This document shows, piece by piece, positions 35,880-47,925 of a stretch of 64,000 bases of DNA. The stretch's first letter is position 1. Each line of letters begins with the position of its first letter. Source of the stretch: Populus alba (lineage: Eukaryota > Streptophyta > Magnoliopsida > Malpighiales > Salicaceae); contig NC_133296.1 of NCBI RefSeq assembly GCF_005239225.2, positions 4,030,001 to 4,094,000 of the forward strand, given 5' to 3'. The notes beneath the pieces are model-generated. The model saw nothing but the letters and a program-made list of their open reading frames with translations. It was not told the DNA's origin and did not search any database. The translations under genes were made by a program, and so were the position numbers.

Positions 35880-38800
35880 CACTCTCATTCCCCTCTTTAT
35901 TTTTTCAGACATCAATCTTTGTATCTAAGCCTCAGCTTATCAAGTTTACCTTTTTTGTGATTGTCAATTTTTCATCCTTTCCTCTGGGTTAATTTTATCT
36001 TTTCCTGAAGCTTATCAAGTTTACTGTGGTTACATGTTACGGTTCCCACATAATTCAATATTTCTTTTTATTTGGTCATAGAAGTTTTTCATCTTAATTT
36101 AGTCTTTTTATGGTTAAATTTGATTACCAATGGACTTTGATTTGTTAAACAAGGGCAGGATCGAAAGATAGAAAATCAAAGGTGGCAATTTTAAAGTTTA
36201 CTTTGATTCTCGTATTTTTAACTTATTTTCAGGCTTTTTTATCTAAATTTTTTTATTTTAATCCAAAATTTTATTTTTTTAGCGTCTAATTTAAAAGATA
36301 AAAAAGTCTCGATTAACATCGATTCAACCATGATCAAAGTTGGTGCTAATGAATTTCATTCGATAAAGAAAGTCTAAACTAGGTATTTTTTGGTTTTCCC
36401 ATCATCTTGGAAGGCAAATCTAAGTTTAGAGAGGTTTTTTATTGTGTATTTCTAGATCAGTTTTTGGGTTTTTTAAGTTCATATTTGATTTTATTAAAGT
36501 GTTCAAGGATATTTTATAGATATTTTGGATAAAAAGTTGGCATGGAAAATGAATTTTTAAGTCTAGTAGTGTTGGACCACCCAGGCTAGCTATCACGCAT
36601 GAAACTCTTTTTTAGTCTATTGATTTTTCTTTGTTTTTAATTTTTAATTTTTTTTCCTTTCAATTTCATGATTCAATGTTAGGTTTTTATTAAATATTTT
36701 TTTAATTTTCAAAATTTTTGTGATGTTTTTTTTTAATAGAATATGATTTTTTTTTTTTAGTTTAGGAATAAGTTTTTAATATATACATTTTTATATATTA
36801 AAAGACATTTTTTTTGCGGAACCCTACTTAAAAAAAAATTTCCTTTGATTTTATTTGATCACTTTTCTATGCATACCCTCTTTTTTATTTTAAAAAATAA
36901 AATTATTAAATACAATCAAGTTTATAAACTTTGTTTCGAGATCATATATATACATTTACATCTATATCTTAACTTTTTAATTTAAATTTTAGTTAAATAT
37001 TATTTAGTTTTTACTTGGTTTTAATATAAAATGATAACATTTGTTTTCTAGTATCTACAACCTTGCATATATTTCTTTTTATTTATTGCTTTCATGTGTG
37101 TCTATTTTAATTAAAAAAAATTTGCTTTAATGTGTGCTTATTTATGTTATCGCTTGATTAAAAAAATATTTTTAATAAATAAAGTTATTAAACAAAATCG
37201 AGCACATGATTCATATTACAAGATCAAATATCTTGATTTATATATACTCTCGATTTTTAGATTTTTTTTCATTATTAACATAGATAATTCTCAATTATTT
37301 AATTAAATGCATGCCTAAGCCTTTTGATTTACAATTAAATCTTTTTTAAGAAAAAAAACACATTGAAAAAACTTGTATATTTATTTTTTTGTTGAAAAAA
37401 ATTCCAATCCAGCTTGAATCTTTGTTGGTAGGTATCTATTATGTATTTATAACCTTAAGTCGATGGAGATTTAGGAGGTGTTTAAGAGTGAAAGTATGTT
37501 TTTTGCTCGGAAATTCATCAAAATAACATATATATTTTTTTTAAAAAAATTATTTTTAATATCAGCATATCAAAACAATAAAAAATATTAAAAATTAATT
37601 TTAAACAAATTTGTTTTTTTTTAATATAAAATACCGTTTGCACGCGCCCCAAACAGCCCTTACCAGCCAGGAATAGTTTTATAGCAACTTGGGCTTTCTA
37701 GACGGCTGCATCATCCTTTTTACAGGCTGGACTTTGGAGGGAGAAGACAAGAAAGGAGTAGGCGAACCCTTTCTGTCATTATTATCTTCCACTAATTTTC
37801 TTCCCCTTTTCTGACGAATACACTGAAATAGTTCAGAGCACAGTTTTCTCTTGATTTTTCTGAAGAATGATTACAGCTGAATCTGATGAATTCTGCATCT
37901 CAGATTGTGGACCGGTGAATATTTATATTTCTTGTTGGGAACCTTTGCAACAAATTGCTATATCCAAAAAATAAAAATAAAAAATTGCCCTAGTTCAAGT
38001 GCAGAAGATCGCTACTTTTGGACATGAATTACTGGCCACCCAGCTTGATAAGGTGACCACAACCCAACAGAACTCCACAATCATCATTTCACGGCCACTG
38101 GCGAGGAGATGGTGTGAGAAAAGGCTGTCTTGAGCTTTCCTCATGCGCCAGTCTCTTCCATGCCTCAATGTCATTACCCTAGGCCACCGTTGTGGATGCC
38201 TGTAGGTCCCGGGATGGCAGCAGCCCGCGGGAATTTGATTTTGTTCATGGTGTCCATGCCGGATTCCGGGTTTTAACTTGCAAGTGACTTGTCAATGCTC
38301 TAAATGACGCATGATTCAGACTCATTTACTGTTTGTCCCTCTTCGACGGCCGGGATCCTTGTCGTTCAAGGAATTTTTTTTTTTTTTTTAATTTGGAAGC
38401 AGTGAGGTATTTGTGAGTTCCTTTAAATTCCCACCAGTCCTCCATTGATTGGGATGGCTACGCCCAGAAAGCTATCTTGTTTTTGTTTTCTTGTTGAGAC
38501 TTCGTGTTTGGTAGCCCACAAGAATTATTTACACAAGCTACAGGCTTTCCATGGGTGCCCTCGAATAGAATTCCTCGGGTTTTTTTTTTTTTTTTTTAAA
38601 TTAATATTTTTTTAATGTGTCAATATAAAATATAATATATTTTGAAAAATAATCATTATTATACTCTCAGATAAATTTAGTATTAAATATTTTTTATTTA
38701 AAAATATATTAAAATAATATATTTTTTTAAAAAATTAATTTTAATATGGACACAAAAATAATTAAAAAAATCAAATTTTTTGAAAATACAAACAAGGTTT

Positions 38801-38900
38801 TGAAGTGCAGAAATTTGCGTCCTTTGATCAGACAAACACTACATTATTTCATCACTACTATTTGTACATCGTACAAGTGGAACATTATGGTGCAAGGATT
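35880..38900. other. Intergenic, repeat A copies, no supported gene
   Basis: 36.1-37.4 kb is A/T-rich without structure I can name. Repeat A lies at about 37470-37660 (-). Two fragments in opposite orientation lie at about 38595-38670 and 38690-38770. Between them, 37.66-38.56 kb is more GC-rich, with a CCCGCGGG-containing patch, and could be a decayed gene or promoter. Its open frames are short and unconnected. Confidence 0.5.
37470..37660 (-). repeat. Dispersed short repeat family A, inverted copy
   Basis: Starts 'ggaggtgtttaagagtgaaa', continues 'aaattatttttaatatcagc' and 'atatcaaaacaataaaaaat', and ends near 'gccccaaacag'. Confidence 0.6.
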
Positions 38901-38964
38901 AAAACTCATTTACAGATGAACTCATTCCATTTTTACTTACAAACCTACTTTGGATAGATAATAC

Positions 38965-41900
38965 CTACCAGAACCGATCTTTGTTAACGCTCAAGTAACC
39001 TGCCATTACTTTCCCTCCAGTATTCCTCATGCCATCTATCAGAAAGCACCATGTTGAACCCAATGCTCCGATGAAAAAGTCGGCTTCTGCTGCCATCAAG
39101 AAATTAACAAGGGGATAGTTTGTGCTGGTTTTCCTGCCCAGACTCGCCTCATATGCGGCCATTGTCGCGTTCCCAACCTGGCGTGTTACATTCGTGTAGT
39201 AGAAATTCCAGTTCGTGTATAGCTTCGACTTGTTGATAACTTCCTGAAAATGTATCAGATCGTTGATAATGATAACAGGGGGAGTGTGTGTAAGAAAATA
39301 AGATACAAAAAAAGCGCGCAAACCTGCATTTCAGTTGATAGCCAAACGCTCTTGAGGTGCGGGAAACGCTGTCTGATCCGGTCAGCAAGATGCATGTAAC
39401 CTTCAAACTCAACTACCTTCATCTCACATGCCTTGTCTCCCATTCTTACATGCATGCTCAACAATGGCCTAGGAGTCCATGGTCTGTGATTGGACCATAC
39501 AAACTCTTCAATATCTGACCTTCTCTTGTTCCCAAAATCCTATTAGAACATGTTCATTATGAGAATCATTTGGAAAAATAGTTCATTTTAGGCGATACAG
39601 TGAAGATTAACAATGCAGCTAACTGAGGTTCAAGACTTCAGATTAATGTTCTCTATAACAGGTAAATGCACGGGATTAAAGATTAACAAAACCTTTGGCC
39701 ATTCCTTGCCGAGACTTGTAAGAGACATCTTTGCAACGTCCTTCCCAAAAGCAGCATTTCGGGCAACATTCATCAAACCGCACATATACTGAGTTTGAAA
39801 TCTCATCAAGTAGCGTATCGCCTGATGACAGCTATACAATGTCTCATTTGCAAACTTGTATAAATATAAAAGCATCTGCCTGACATTAACAGAGAGGGAG
39901 AGGGATGCTTGTTCCATGAGAGGAATGGGTGTCAAAACTGCTGCTAAACATCATGGAAGCATATACAGGGCACCAATGGCATGTTGGTTGAGGTGCCAGA
40001 ACATGGAGGCCAGCAGGCTTTAATTCTAACAAATCTATATGTAAAATAAAAGCAGAAGCATAGCACCACATACAGGAAGTTTGCTCGCTGCCCATGGCCT
40101 CCATTACCCTCATACTCCCATTTCTATATGATTGTGGCTAATCATCTCTCACTGATATTTGTTGCATCTGAATTAATATCATAAACTATTTTCTCTAGCC
40201 GCAAAGTAGTAAAATGAGAATTATAAGATGAAATTGCTAAGGTTCCAAATTTGCATTTAAATTCTGGTGGTAAGAAAGTAAAATCTGAGAATGCTAACAG
40301 TTCTAAGGAACGGCACGAAAGTGCAGGCCTCACTCCCTTCTCGGAAAATTTTAAGTTTTACCTGTGCTCTCCACCATCTTCGATCCATTTTACGATGAGA
40401 CGCAACCAAACTCCCATTTATTTCTGTTGTTGGTTGCAAGAACCTCCATGGTTCGCCCCATACCCTGTTATACAAATTGTGCAATCGTTTGGGAATAAGA
40501 GCAACGATTATCTCCAAGGGTTAATTCTAATTACACATGCAATGATCACTTGCCTTGGAGTCCGTCCAGTCCATATTTCTTTTGATGTGTAATTGTCTTT
40601 TGTAGTTACAATTCCCCTTTCCAATGCTTCCTTATTACCCATTAGCTCAAAAGCATGATCTCGACATTCTCGGGATGTTTCTGGAAAAAAGTAGCAGGAC
40701 CAACTGGAGCGCAAAGAACCTATAAGAACAAAGTGTTGACTGTTGATTATCAATAACAACATGGTTATCTTCCAACTCTTACCCACCAAAGAACACATTC
40801 TTGACATGTAATAACACCAGGTAAAAACTAGGTGATTAGAACTTAGAAACAACACTTGCCCCTTGAGGCTTTGAGTTTCCTTGGGGGGAGAATTTATCAT
40901 TAAACATTGAATGGGCAAATTCATAACTTTTTATGCAAGGAACAAGTAACTCATCTGAGGATGCTTTTACACAAAATCATATCCTTATCCATGTAATACA
41001 ACTTGGAAATACTTATCAGTTAGAACAACTTATATTCATTAAAAAAGAATCAGAAGAAAGATGAATGATTTGATTCTTCACTCGTACCTTTACAACCATC
41101 ATGGTCTGCTCGATTATAGTAGCTGGTAACAAGGACTCTTTTCTCATTGATTGCAATAGCAAGAAGCCCACACATTCCAGCTAGCTGGGCTCCGATACCA
41201 AAACCAGGTAACCTCTCCCACTCAGCAACCAGAAATCTTATATTAGGATCCCTGCAGTTCTCAGGATGCTGATGGAGCCATACGTCTCGCTGCACTTTCC
41301 TAGTAAGAGGATAGTTTTCTTCATCCGATCCAATAATCTGGGAATCATAACAATAAGGAATGAAGCTAAAACCTGACAACATTATTAAGTAAAATCATGA
41401 TGGAAAGAATGGAAAACTTTGAAATAGAATCAAAATATTTGTACGATGCAATATTATAGATCACTACTCATGAACAAAGTGAGAGGAATGCAATGTGCGG
41501 ACAATTTCTATACATCATTATTCTATGATCATGGCCTGTTTGTGTGACCATGCTATGATCTGTGTCCTTGTTTGATTATAGAACTCAAGCAGGATTTCGA
41601 AAGGTAAAATGGAATTTAGAATAATCAATCATGTTCCACCTTGAAATCTCTCCTCTCTACTCATCAAATTATTCAACAAATGATATCTTTAAATTCTCTC
41701 TGCTTCACCTCGCTCCATCTCTCTCAAGTCCAAACAATGTTGAGCATCATTTCCAGAATTAAATGTTCGCCAAAGATGAATGGAATTGTTCAGTTACAAT
41801 GACATTCTGTCAAGCACACCAGAAACATACCCAGGGAGGATAAGCACCTTCAGGCATTGCTTGATGCCTGAAGTACCTCAGTTGCTCAGCGGGCATGGAC

Positions 41901-43111
41901 GCAGGGTGTGCGGTTAGTAATCCCTTCCAAGTTGTCCAAGGAGGAAGCCTCTCATTCTCAGCACGCTTATCAAGATGTTCATTTATTTGTTCACTCAACT
42001 TGCAGTTCTCCAAATGAGGGGCATTTGGCACGGCAGATTTGCTAAGTCCAGAACTTTTCCAGAATGCAATTTCTCCATCTACTGATTCGGATAGCAAGGC
42101 ACTCCAAGCTGAGTGTAATAATGAAACTCTCTCATCATCAACCCCATTTTCACTTCTCTTCGAGTCAACCCACCTCTCTGTAAAGATTTCTTTTCTCTTA
42201 AATTTGCAGTCTGCACTTGTAACTGTAGTATCTGCAATCAAATCCATCCAAGTGCTTTTAGTTATAAAATTAAAGCATTAAATTACATGTGATCCACAAT
42301 TCATCAACAGCTCAGGGATGCACTTGACAGCGATTGTTTAGAAGACTGACTAAAACAGAATCAAGGTAGATACTTCACTTCGTCATGAAGGCTATCTTTT
42401 GAAGAGCATAATTCTTTCCAAAGCATCAAAACTTGTTAATCATTACCTCAAGAACAGTAGGGTTCTTGGCCTCAATTCTAAGTATACTAGAGAACGAGTG
42501 GTTGGACTAATCATGTTAAGCACTAGTAAACAGTGATCTAGAAGCTCTGATCAAGGTCAAGTGGAGAATTAACCAACAAAAGTATCTAACAAGTCACTTG
42601 AAGTTTATGTTGCTTCACATGCACCCTTTGATCATTCCTGGCTCTACTTTTCATGCATGAATTTCTGCCTTGTCTTCACCAAAAACCAATCAAAATTACT
42701 CTGATCAACTTTAACAATCAGTCAAGACTTGAGAATTCAACAGTAAAACTTTTTGGACTAAAAACCCTGTTCATAAATCCAAAACCAGTTAAAACTTGCA
42801 GGAATTTTACAAATGACAGTGCCAGAAACAAACAGCAGTTGAAGAACAAACAGGGTTAACTTATACTCACTGATAAACCCAGAACTTGAAGAATTCAAAG
42901 GAGAATCTCCCAGAGAGATGGAAGAAAATGAAATGCCACCAAACTCAAAAGTCCCCAGCGAAGTAAGAGCAGCCAAAAACAAAGAGGTGAGACAAACGCC
43001 ACTAAGAAAACCCACCACACAAATCTGACATGGAAATGAACTGCCAATTTGTAAAGCTTTCTGTGACACCACTCTCTCAAGAGATTTCTGGTTCAATGGC
43101 TCCGTATTCAT
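38965..43111 (-). CDS. Putative type II membrane glycosyltransferase, GT23/FUT8-like
   Basis: Eight exons on the minus strand: 42871-43111, 41831-42231, 41088-41337, 40554-40719, 40362-40464, 39693-39821, 39324-39539, 38965-39243. They join in frame to 594 residues. A short cytosolic N-terminus is followed by a membrane segment at about 28-52, the type II topology of Golgi enzymes. Further on are PGFGIGAQ (258-265), HVRMGDK (460-466) and FLMAAEADFFIGALGSTWC near the end. The order of a GFG..Q motif, an HVR..DK motif and a late 'ADF..G...S' motif parallels alpha-1,6-fucosyltransferases (GT23), where the HVRxxDK segment binds GDP-fucose. Plants lack core alpha-1,6-fucose, so the substrate is unknown. 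Intron 4 is GC-AG. Confidence 0.85.
40465..40553 (-). other. GC-AG intron (intron 4 of the GT23-like gene)
   Basis: On the minus strand the donor is ccaag|gcaagt, a perfect GC-type consensus, and the acceptor is ataacag|ggtat. Joining gives T-P-R-V-W-G-E-P-W in frame. Using the nearby GT (caa|gtgatc) would shift the frame in the next exon. The 89-nt intron contains no better pair. Confidence 0.85.
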
Positions 43112-44200
43112 TTCTTTTTTTTATCCAAAACTAGAGAGCCTCGAAGGATACTTGAAACCTTTGCTGTGGCATACCAACCAACTACTTCAAACAAATGACT
43201 CGCATAAAAGCTACTACTAAACCAAACTTTTCCTGCTCATGGCAAGTTTCTTTCTTCTTTCTTTAATTTCTCGTGCAAGAAAACTCGGGTATGGACTTTG
43301 TCTAAAAGTTGTACAAGAAAGAACAAAGTTTAGAGAGCTGTCCCTCCCAAGTCTCAGCCGTTCATATTCACAGTTTCGTAACTTTTTCTAAACTTTCCTG
43401 TCCACTTCTATACCCCTTCCAACTGCAAAATAAATAAGAATACTGATTAGTATTCGCACAAAAATATTTGAAAAACTGAGAAAAAAACATATTTGGGCTA
43501 AAAGACAGGCATAAATTCTAAAGAATTAAAATCCAACGTAACCCCATTACATACCGTTTTTGAACGGGGTATAAACCAAATTCTATACAAAATAATTTTT
43601 TATATATTTTTTGGATTGTTTTAATGTATTAATTTGAAAAATAATTTTTTTAAAAATAAATAAAATATTATTTTAATACATTTTAACATAAAAAAAAATA
43701 CTTTAAAAAATAACAAAAACCACACTCCAAACAAAACCATGCACACAGACACATGCCATGCTGAGATAAAACACTGCAAAAATAGTTTTCCAAAAGAAAT
43801 AAAAAAGACACTTAGCAGAAATCCCAACACAGTAAATGCAGTCTTCCAAGAACAATACAAAATTCAAACAATCTGAATGATACTAACAAAATATCAAAGA
43901 AAAGGGCCATTTTTGCTGATCAAAGCCATAAGAGGAAGAAAAGTGAGAGAATTGTCAGAGAAAGAGAGTTACAAAGTGCATTGGGAAACTGACCACTAAA
44001 ATTTCATTTTTCAGTTTCCCAAGAAACAAACAGACATGCCTTCCCTTCCTTTCCTTTCCTTTCCCTTGCCTTCCCTCACACTGACTAGCTTTTTAGACCA
44101 CACACGCACAGAGATGGTTGTGGTTCGGTGCCCTCATTCTTTCTTTCAGAAGTGCTCGCTTGTTGTGTCACCCTTTGGCTCTGTTTCTGCAGCTGTCAGT
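43112..44200. other. Upstream region of the GT23-like gene
   Basis: Likely holds the leader and promoter of the minus-strand gene. A repeat A copy lies at about 43550-43745 (+) and a (CCTTT)n-like tract at about 44039-44075. No coding sequence is supported. Confidence 0.45.
43550..43745 (+). repeat. Dispersed short repeat family A, copy
   Basis: Has 'ggattgttttaatgtattaa', 'aaataatttttttaaaaata', 'attattttaatacattttaa', 'aaatactttaaaaaataaca' and the terminal 'ccacactccaaacaaaacc'. Confidence 0.65.
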
Positions 44201-44639
44201 TTTTAAATTATTATTATCTATATGTGTGTGTGTGAAGATATTTTTATATATATGTATAATTAGTTATTAGTATTTAAAAAAAAAAAAAAGAGAAAGGATT
44301 CATGTATCTTTCGTATTATGCAATATACATTAAAAATATTTTTGATTTTGTATTTTAAAAATACTTTTATATATATATATATATGATTGAGTGACTTGTC
44401 CCATCAACAACAGGAGATTGCTGCTTTTTCATTTTTATTGGCTACATGTAATTATCATGCACATGATGACACCATTGATGTTGTGTTTTGAGCATTATTC
44501 ACAGCTAATCATTTCCATGCATTCATCACATATGTTTTCTCATTAGCTTAAAGATCAAATGAATTTGTGTTTGGTCCATTCAATATGTACGGATTGCTTT
44601 TTTATTAAATTATGTTTTTTTTTCCTGAAAATACACGAG

Positions 44640-44830
44640 TTTTAAGTAGTAATTGCATTCCAAATAATATTTTTAAAATATTTAAATTTATTTTATTTAT
44701 TTTTTGAATTGTTTTGATGTGATAATATTAAAAATAATTTTTTTAAAATAAAAAAATATTTTAATATATTTCTAGATAAATATATTTTAAAAAACAATTA
44801 TCACTACATTTTCATATATTCTCTTAAACT
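44640..44830 (+). repeat. Dispersed short repeat family A, copy
   Basis: 'ttgttttgatgtgataatat', 'aaaaataatttttttaaaat', 'aatatatttctagataaata', 'tttaaaaaacaattatcact', in family order. Confidence 0.65.
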
Positions 44831-45579
44831 AAATCATTGAAAATCAGTTAATCATTTTCTTGAATCTCATTGATCTTCTCTTTCAAATATTTAAACTTAA
44901 GATTTTTCAAGGAAATTTCAAATCTTACTAATTACGTGGCCAATTAAAAAGCCTAACTCACTAGATTTTGGGATCAACCTATTTAATTCAAATCAATTAA
45001 TTTTTTAATAAAAATAATATTATTTTATTTTATAAGAAAAAATCTTGGTTTTGATCCTATAAATTTGGACTAAGATTTAATATTCAAGTTCAAAACACAT
45101 CAAATTAACTTAGCTAGAGACAAATTCAATAACTACTTTCCTGTAATTATTTGAAGAGTCAATTTCTCCTTTACGTCCTCTAAATTATTTGATATAACCT
45201 CAAATCATTTTGTCAAAAAGCTTCATGGTTTTGGATTTAGACATGCTGAATTTTATTTTATTTTATTTTATCATAAAAATATCTCGAATCCAAATCATTT
45301 TTCACTCCCCCAAGAATTAAAAAAAAAAAAAAAAAAAAAGAAAAAGCAGTAGAAATCCCTTGTCACGGGGTGTTTGTTGAGATATAGATAATGGTATCGT
45401 GGCTTGATGATAATCTTAGAGCTTGACAAGTGTTTTGAAACACGTGGCTCTTTGCTAGAGCGAGTAGTTAAGTATTCCCGCGGCTCCAAAAAGTAAATAA
45501 GATCAATAAGTAGCAGACAAGCAAAGCTATGAATAATTAATTAGGCACATAATTAACGAAGAAGATATCTCATTTGGCT

Positions 45580-45800
45580 TTTAGATAATGTTTATTTTTT
45601 TATATCAAAAATATTTTAAAAAAAAATTAAAATTTTTTTATTTTTATTCTACTTTAAATTAATATATTTTTATATTTTTAGATCATTTTAATATACTATA
45701 TTAAAAATAATTTTTAAAAAATAAAAAAATATTATTTTAATATATTTCTAAATAAAAATTACTTTTTAAAAAATCATAACTATACTCTTAAATAATATAT
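45580..45800 (+). repeat. Dispersed short repeat family A, copy
   Basis: 'gatcattttaatatactata', 'ttaaaaataatttttaaaaa', 'attattttaatatatttcta', 'tactttttaaaaaatcataa', ending 'ctcttaaataat'. Confidence 0.65.
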
Positions 45801-46169
45801 TCTTATCAGCACTAAAATAGGAACTTGTGGTGATGCGCTTCTTAAGGCTGTGCTCTCTCTCTAATCAGAACCGTTCATTGTTCTGATCATGAATACACAA
45901 TAGGGCCCAATCATATGGATTTAGATTCCAGCAATTTCCAAAGTAGTTCACGGGACTTTACCGAGGTAGTCGGTCGGCGGCCATCAGTTGAGATGTTCTC
46001 TCGAGTCATTCGTCTTCTCTCCCTCTCTTCTCTTGGATCATGAGAAATTGGTTTTCTCATCAGGAGGCAACCGAGGTTTTTTTTTTGTTTTTCTTCATGA
46101 ATAAATCCAAAATTTAATCTTGGCAATTTTATAACCATCGTTTAAATAGTGCTTAAACTTCATGCTATT

Positions 46170-46380
46170 AAGATGTAATTGGAAATACGGTATAAATTAT
46201 ATTTTTTAAAATTTTAAAATTTTTTAGCTTAAAATAAAAATAAATTAAAAAATAAATTGTTTTATTAACTGATATAAAAAATAATTTTTAAAAAATAAAA
46301 AAAAACTTTATTTTGATGCATTTCTAAATGAAAAACAATTTAAACCATCACCGCTTTCACAATTCCAAACACACCCTAAA
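46170..46380 (+). repeat. Dispersed short repeat family A, copy
   Basis: 'aactgatataaaaaataatt', 'tttattttgatgcatttcta', 'atgaaaaacaatttaaacca', ending 'ccaaacacaccc'. Confidence 0.65.
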
Positions 46381-46384
46381 CTTG

Positions 46385-46545
46385 TTTTGGAGTGCGGCAG
46401 AGAATACAAATTTTATTTTTATTTTTTTAATATATAAATATTAAAAATAAATTTAAAAAAAAAAAAAATAGTTATTTTGATGTATTTCTAAGTAAAAAAT
46501 ATTTTGAAAAGCAATAACCACCACACTTCCAAATACTCCTTAAGT
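46385..46545 (+). repeat. Dispersed short repeat family A, adjacent copy
   Basis: Follows the previous copy almost directly: 'gttttggagtgcggcagaga', 'aatattaaaaataaatttaa', 'attttgatgtatttctaagt', 'attttgaaaagcaataacca', ending 'cttccaaatactcc'. Confidence 0.65.
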
Positions 46546-46624
46546 TTTTATTATTTAAAATGGATTATATTACCCATTTTCATAATTAAATAGTTTTTTT
46601 AAAATCATGTTTAAACCAACTACA

Positions 46625-46825
46625 GTAGTGTTTGACATTGCGTTTTGAAAATGTTTTTGAAAAAAAAAATAAATTTTTTTTTTATATTTTTAATGTTTTT
46701 ATATCATTTTGATGTGTTGATATCAATTATAATTTTTAAAAAAATAAAAAATATATTATTTTGATGTGTTTTGAAATGAAAAACATTTTAAAAAGCAATG
46801 TTACCACATTTCCAAACACGCTCAA
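46625..46825 (+). repeat. Dispersed short repeat family A, best preserved copy
   Basis: Both ends are clear: 'tagtgtttgacattgcgttt' at the left and 'accacatttccaaacacgct' at the right, nearly complementary. The core is 'tcattttgatgtgttgatat' and 'attattttgatgtgttttga'. The structure resembles a foldback MITE. Confidence 0.7.
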
Positions 46826-47734
46826 GTTCAATTATAATGCCAAAATGTTAATTAAATTGATGAGCAATCACAATTTTAATTATCCATCTTTTATAGACAA
46901 TTCAAAGATGTGAATAAGAATCATAGAGGCTTGTTGGAGAAATATATTTTTTAAAAAATAAAGGTGAAGTTACATTGAGGTTATCAATATAAAGGTTAAA
47001 TTATATTCACTCTGCTCTAATTCGACAATCAACATAAGAATAAATGTTACACAACCTAGTTTTTGGTGCTAGACCTCTCTCTCTCTTTTTTAATTAATAT
47101 GAATGTTCGGTCAACTTGTGTGTACTTTGACTAATTTTATAGGTATTAAAGTTAACGATTATATAAGCTTTCAATGATCTTGAGAGAACTCGAACTCGTG
47201 ACTATTGGAAATCAAACTCAAAACCTGACTAATTGAGTTACCCCTCCCTTCTTATTCATGAAAAAGAGGTACATTTTGCAAGTATTGTAAGGCTAAAGGC
47301 CATTGATACAAGGGCTATCAGATTAGCTTAGAATGAATTAAGAGTTGTTTAGCGCTGGGGTTGTATGTGTTTTTTTTTTATTATTAAAATGATTTTTTTT
47401 CTTTTTATTTTGTATTTCTAAATTGATATGATAATATAAATAATACTTGAAAAACAATATATATTAATATCTTAAGCACCGTAAGTATGTGTTAGGTTTG
47501 TATTTAAGATTGTGGCTTTGGCTATAATTGTGGATAGAAAAAAGTGCATGCTAAAAGTGTACTTAGCAGCGCATTTAGTGATAAAACTACAAAAAAGAAA
47601 ATTAATTATTTTTATTTTTTTATTTTGATAGTAAGTGTATTGTTAATAACTTGCATATCAATCAAAATTAAATTCTTTCAAGCATTTAAAGAAATTTAAT
47701 GAATTCTCCCAAACGTTGACTCTACAAAGCCCCC

Positions 47735-47925
47735 TGTTTGGTATTATGTTTTAAATGGATTAAAAATTTTATTATTTTAATTTAAATTAATTTTAATATT
47801 TTTGGATTGTTTTAATATACTGATATAAAAAATAAAAAAAATATTATTTTAATATATTTTTAAATAAAAAATACTTTAAAAAATAACTGTTATTATATTT
47901 TTAAATATTTAGAGTTAAAAAAAAA
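47735..47925 (+). repeat. Dispersed short repeat family A, copy
   Basis: 'ccctgtttggtattatgttt', 'ttggattgttttaatatact', 'attattttaatatattttta', 'aatactttaaaaaataactg', 'ttattatatttttaaatatt'. Confidence 0.6.

Noticed and set aside
37867..37974. Small ORF starting MITAESDEFCISDCG with a possible donor at ggaccg|gtgaat
   Set aside because: Looks faintly like a first exon, but no following exon can be found before the neighbouring gene.
45911..46138. 75-codon minus-strand ORF rich in Arg/Glu
   Set aside because: No domain, low-complexity, surrounded by repeats.
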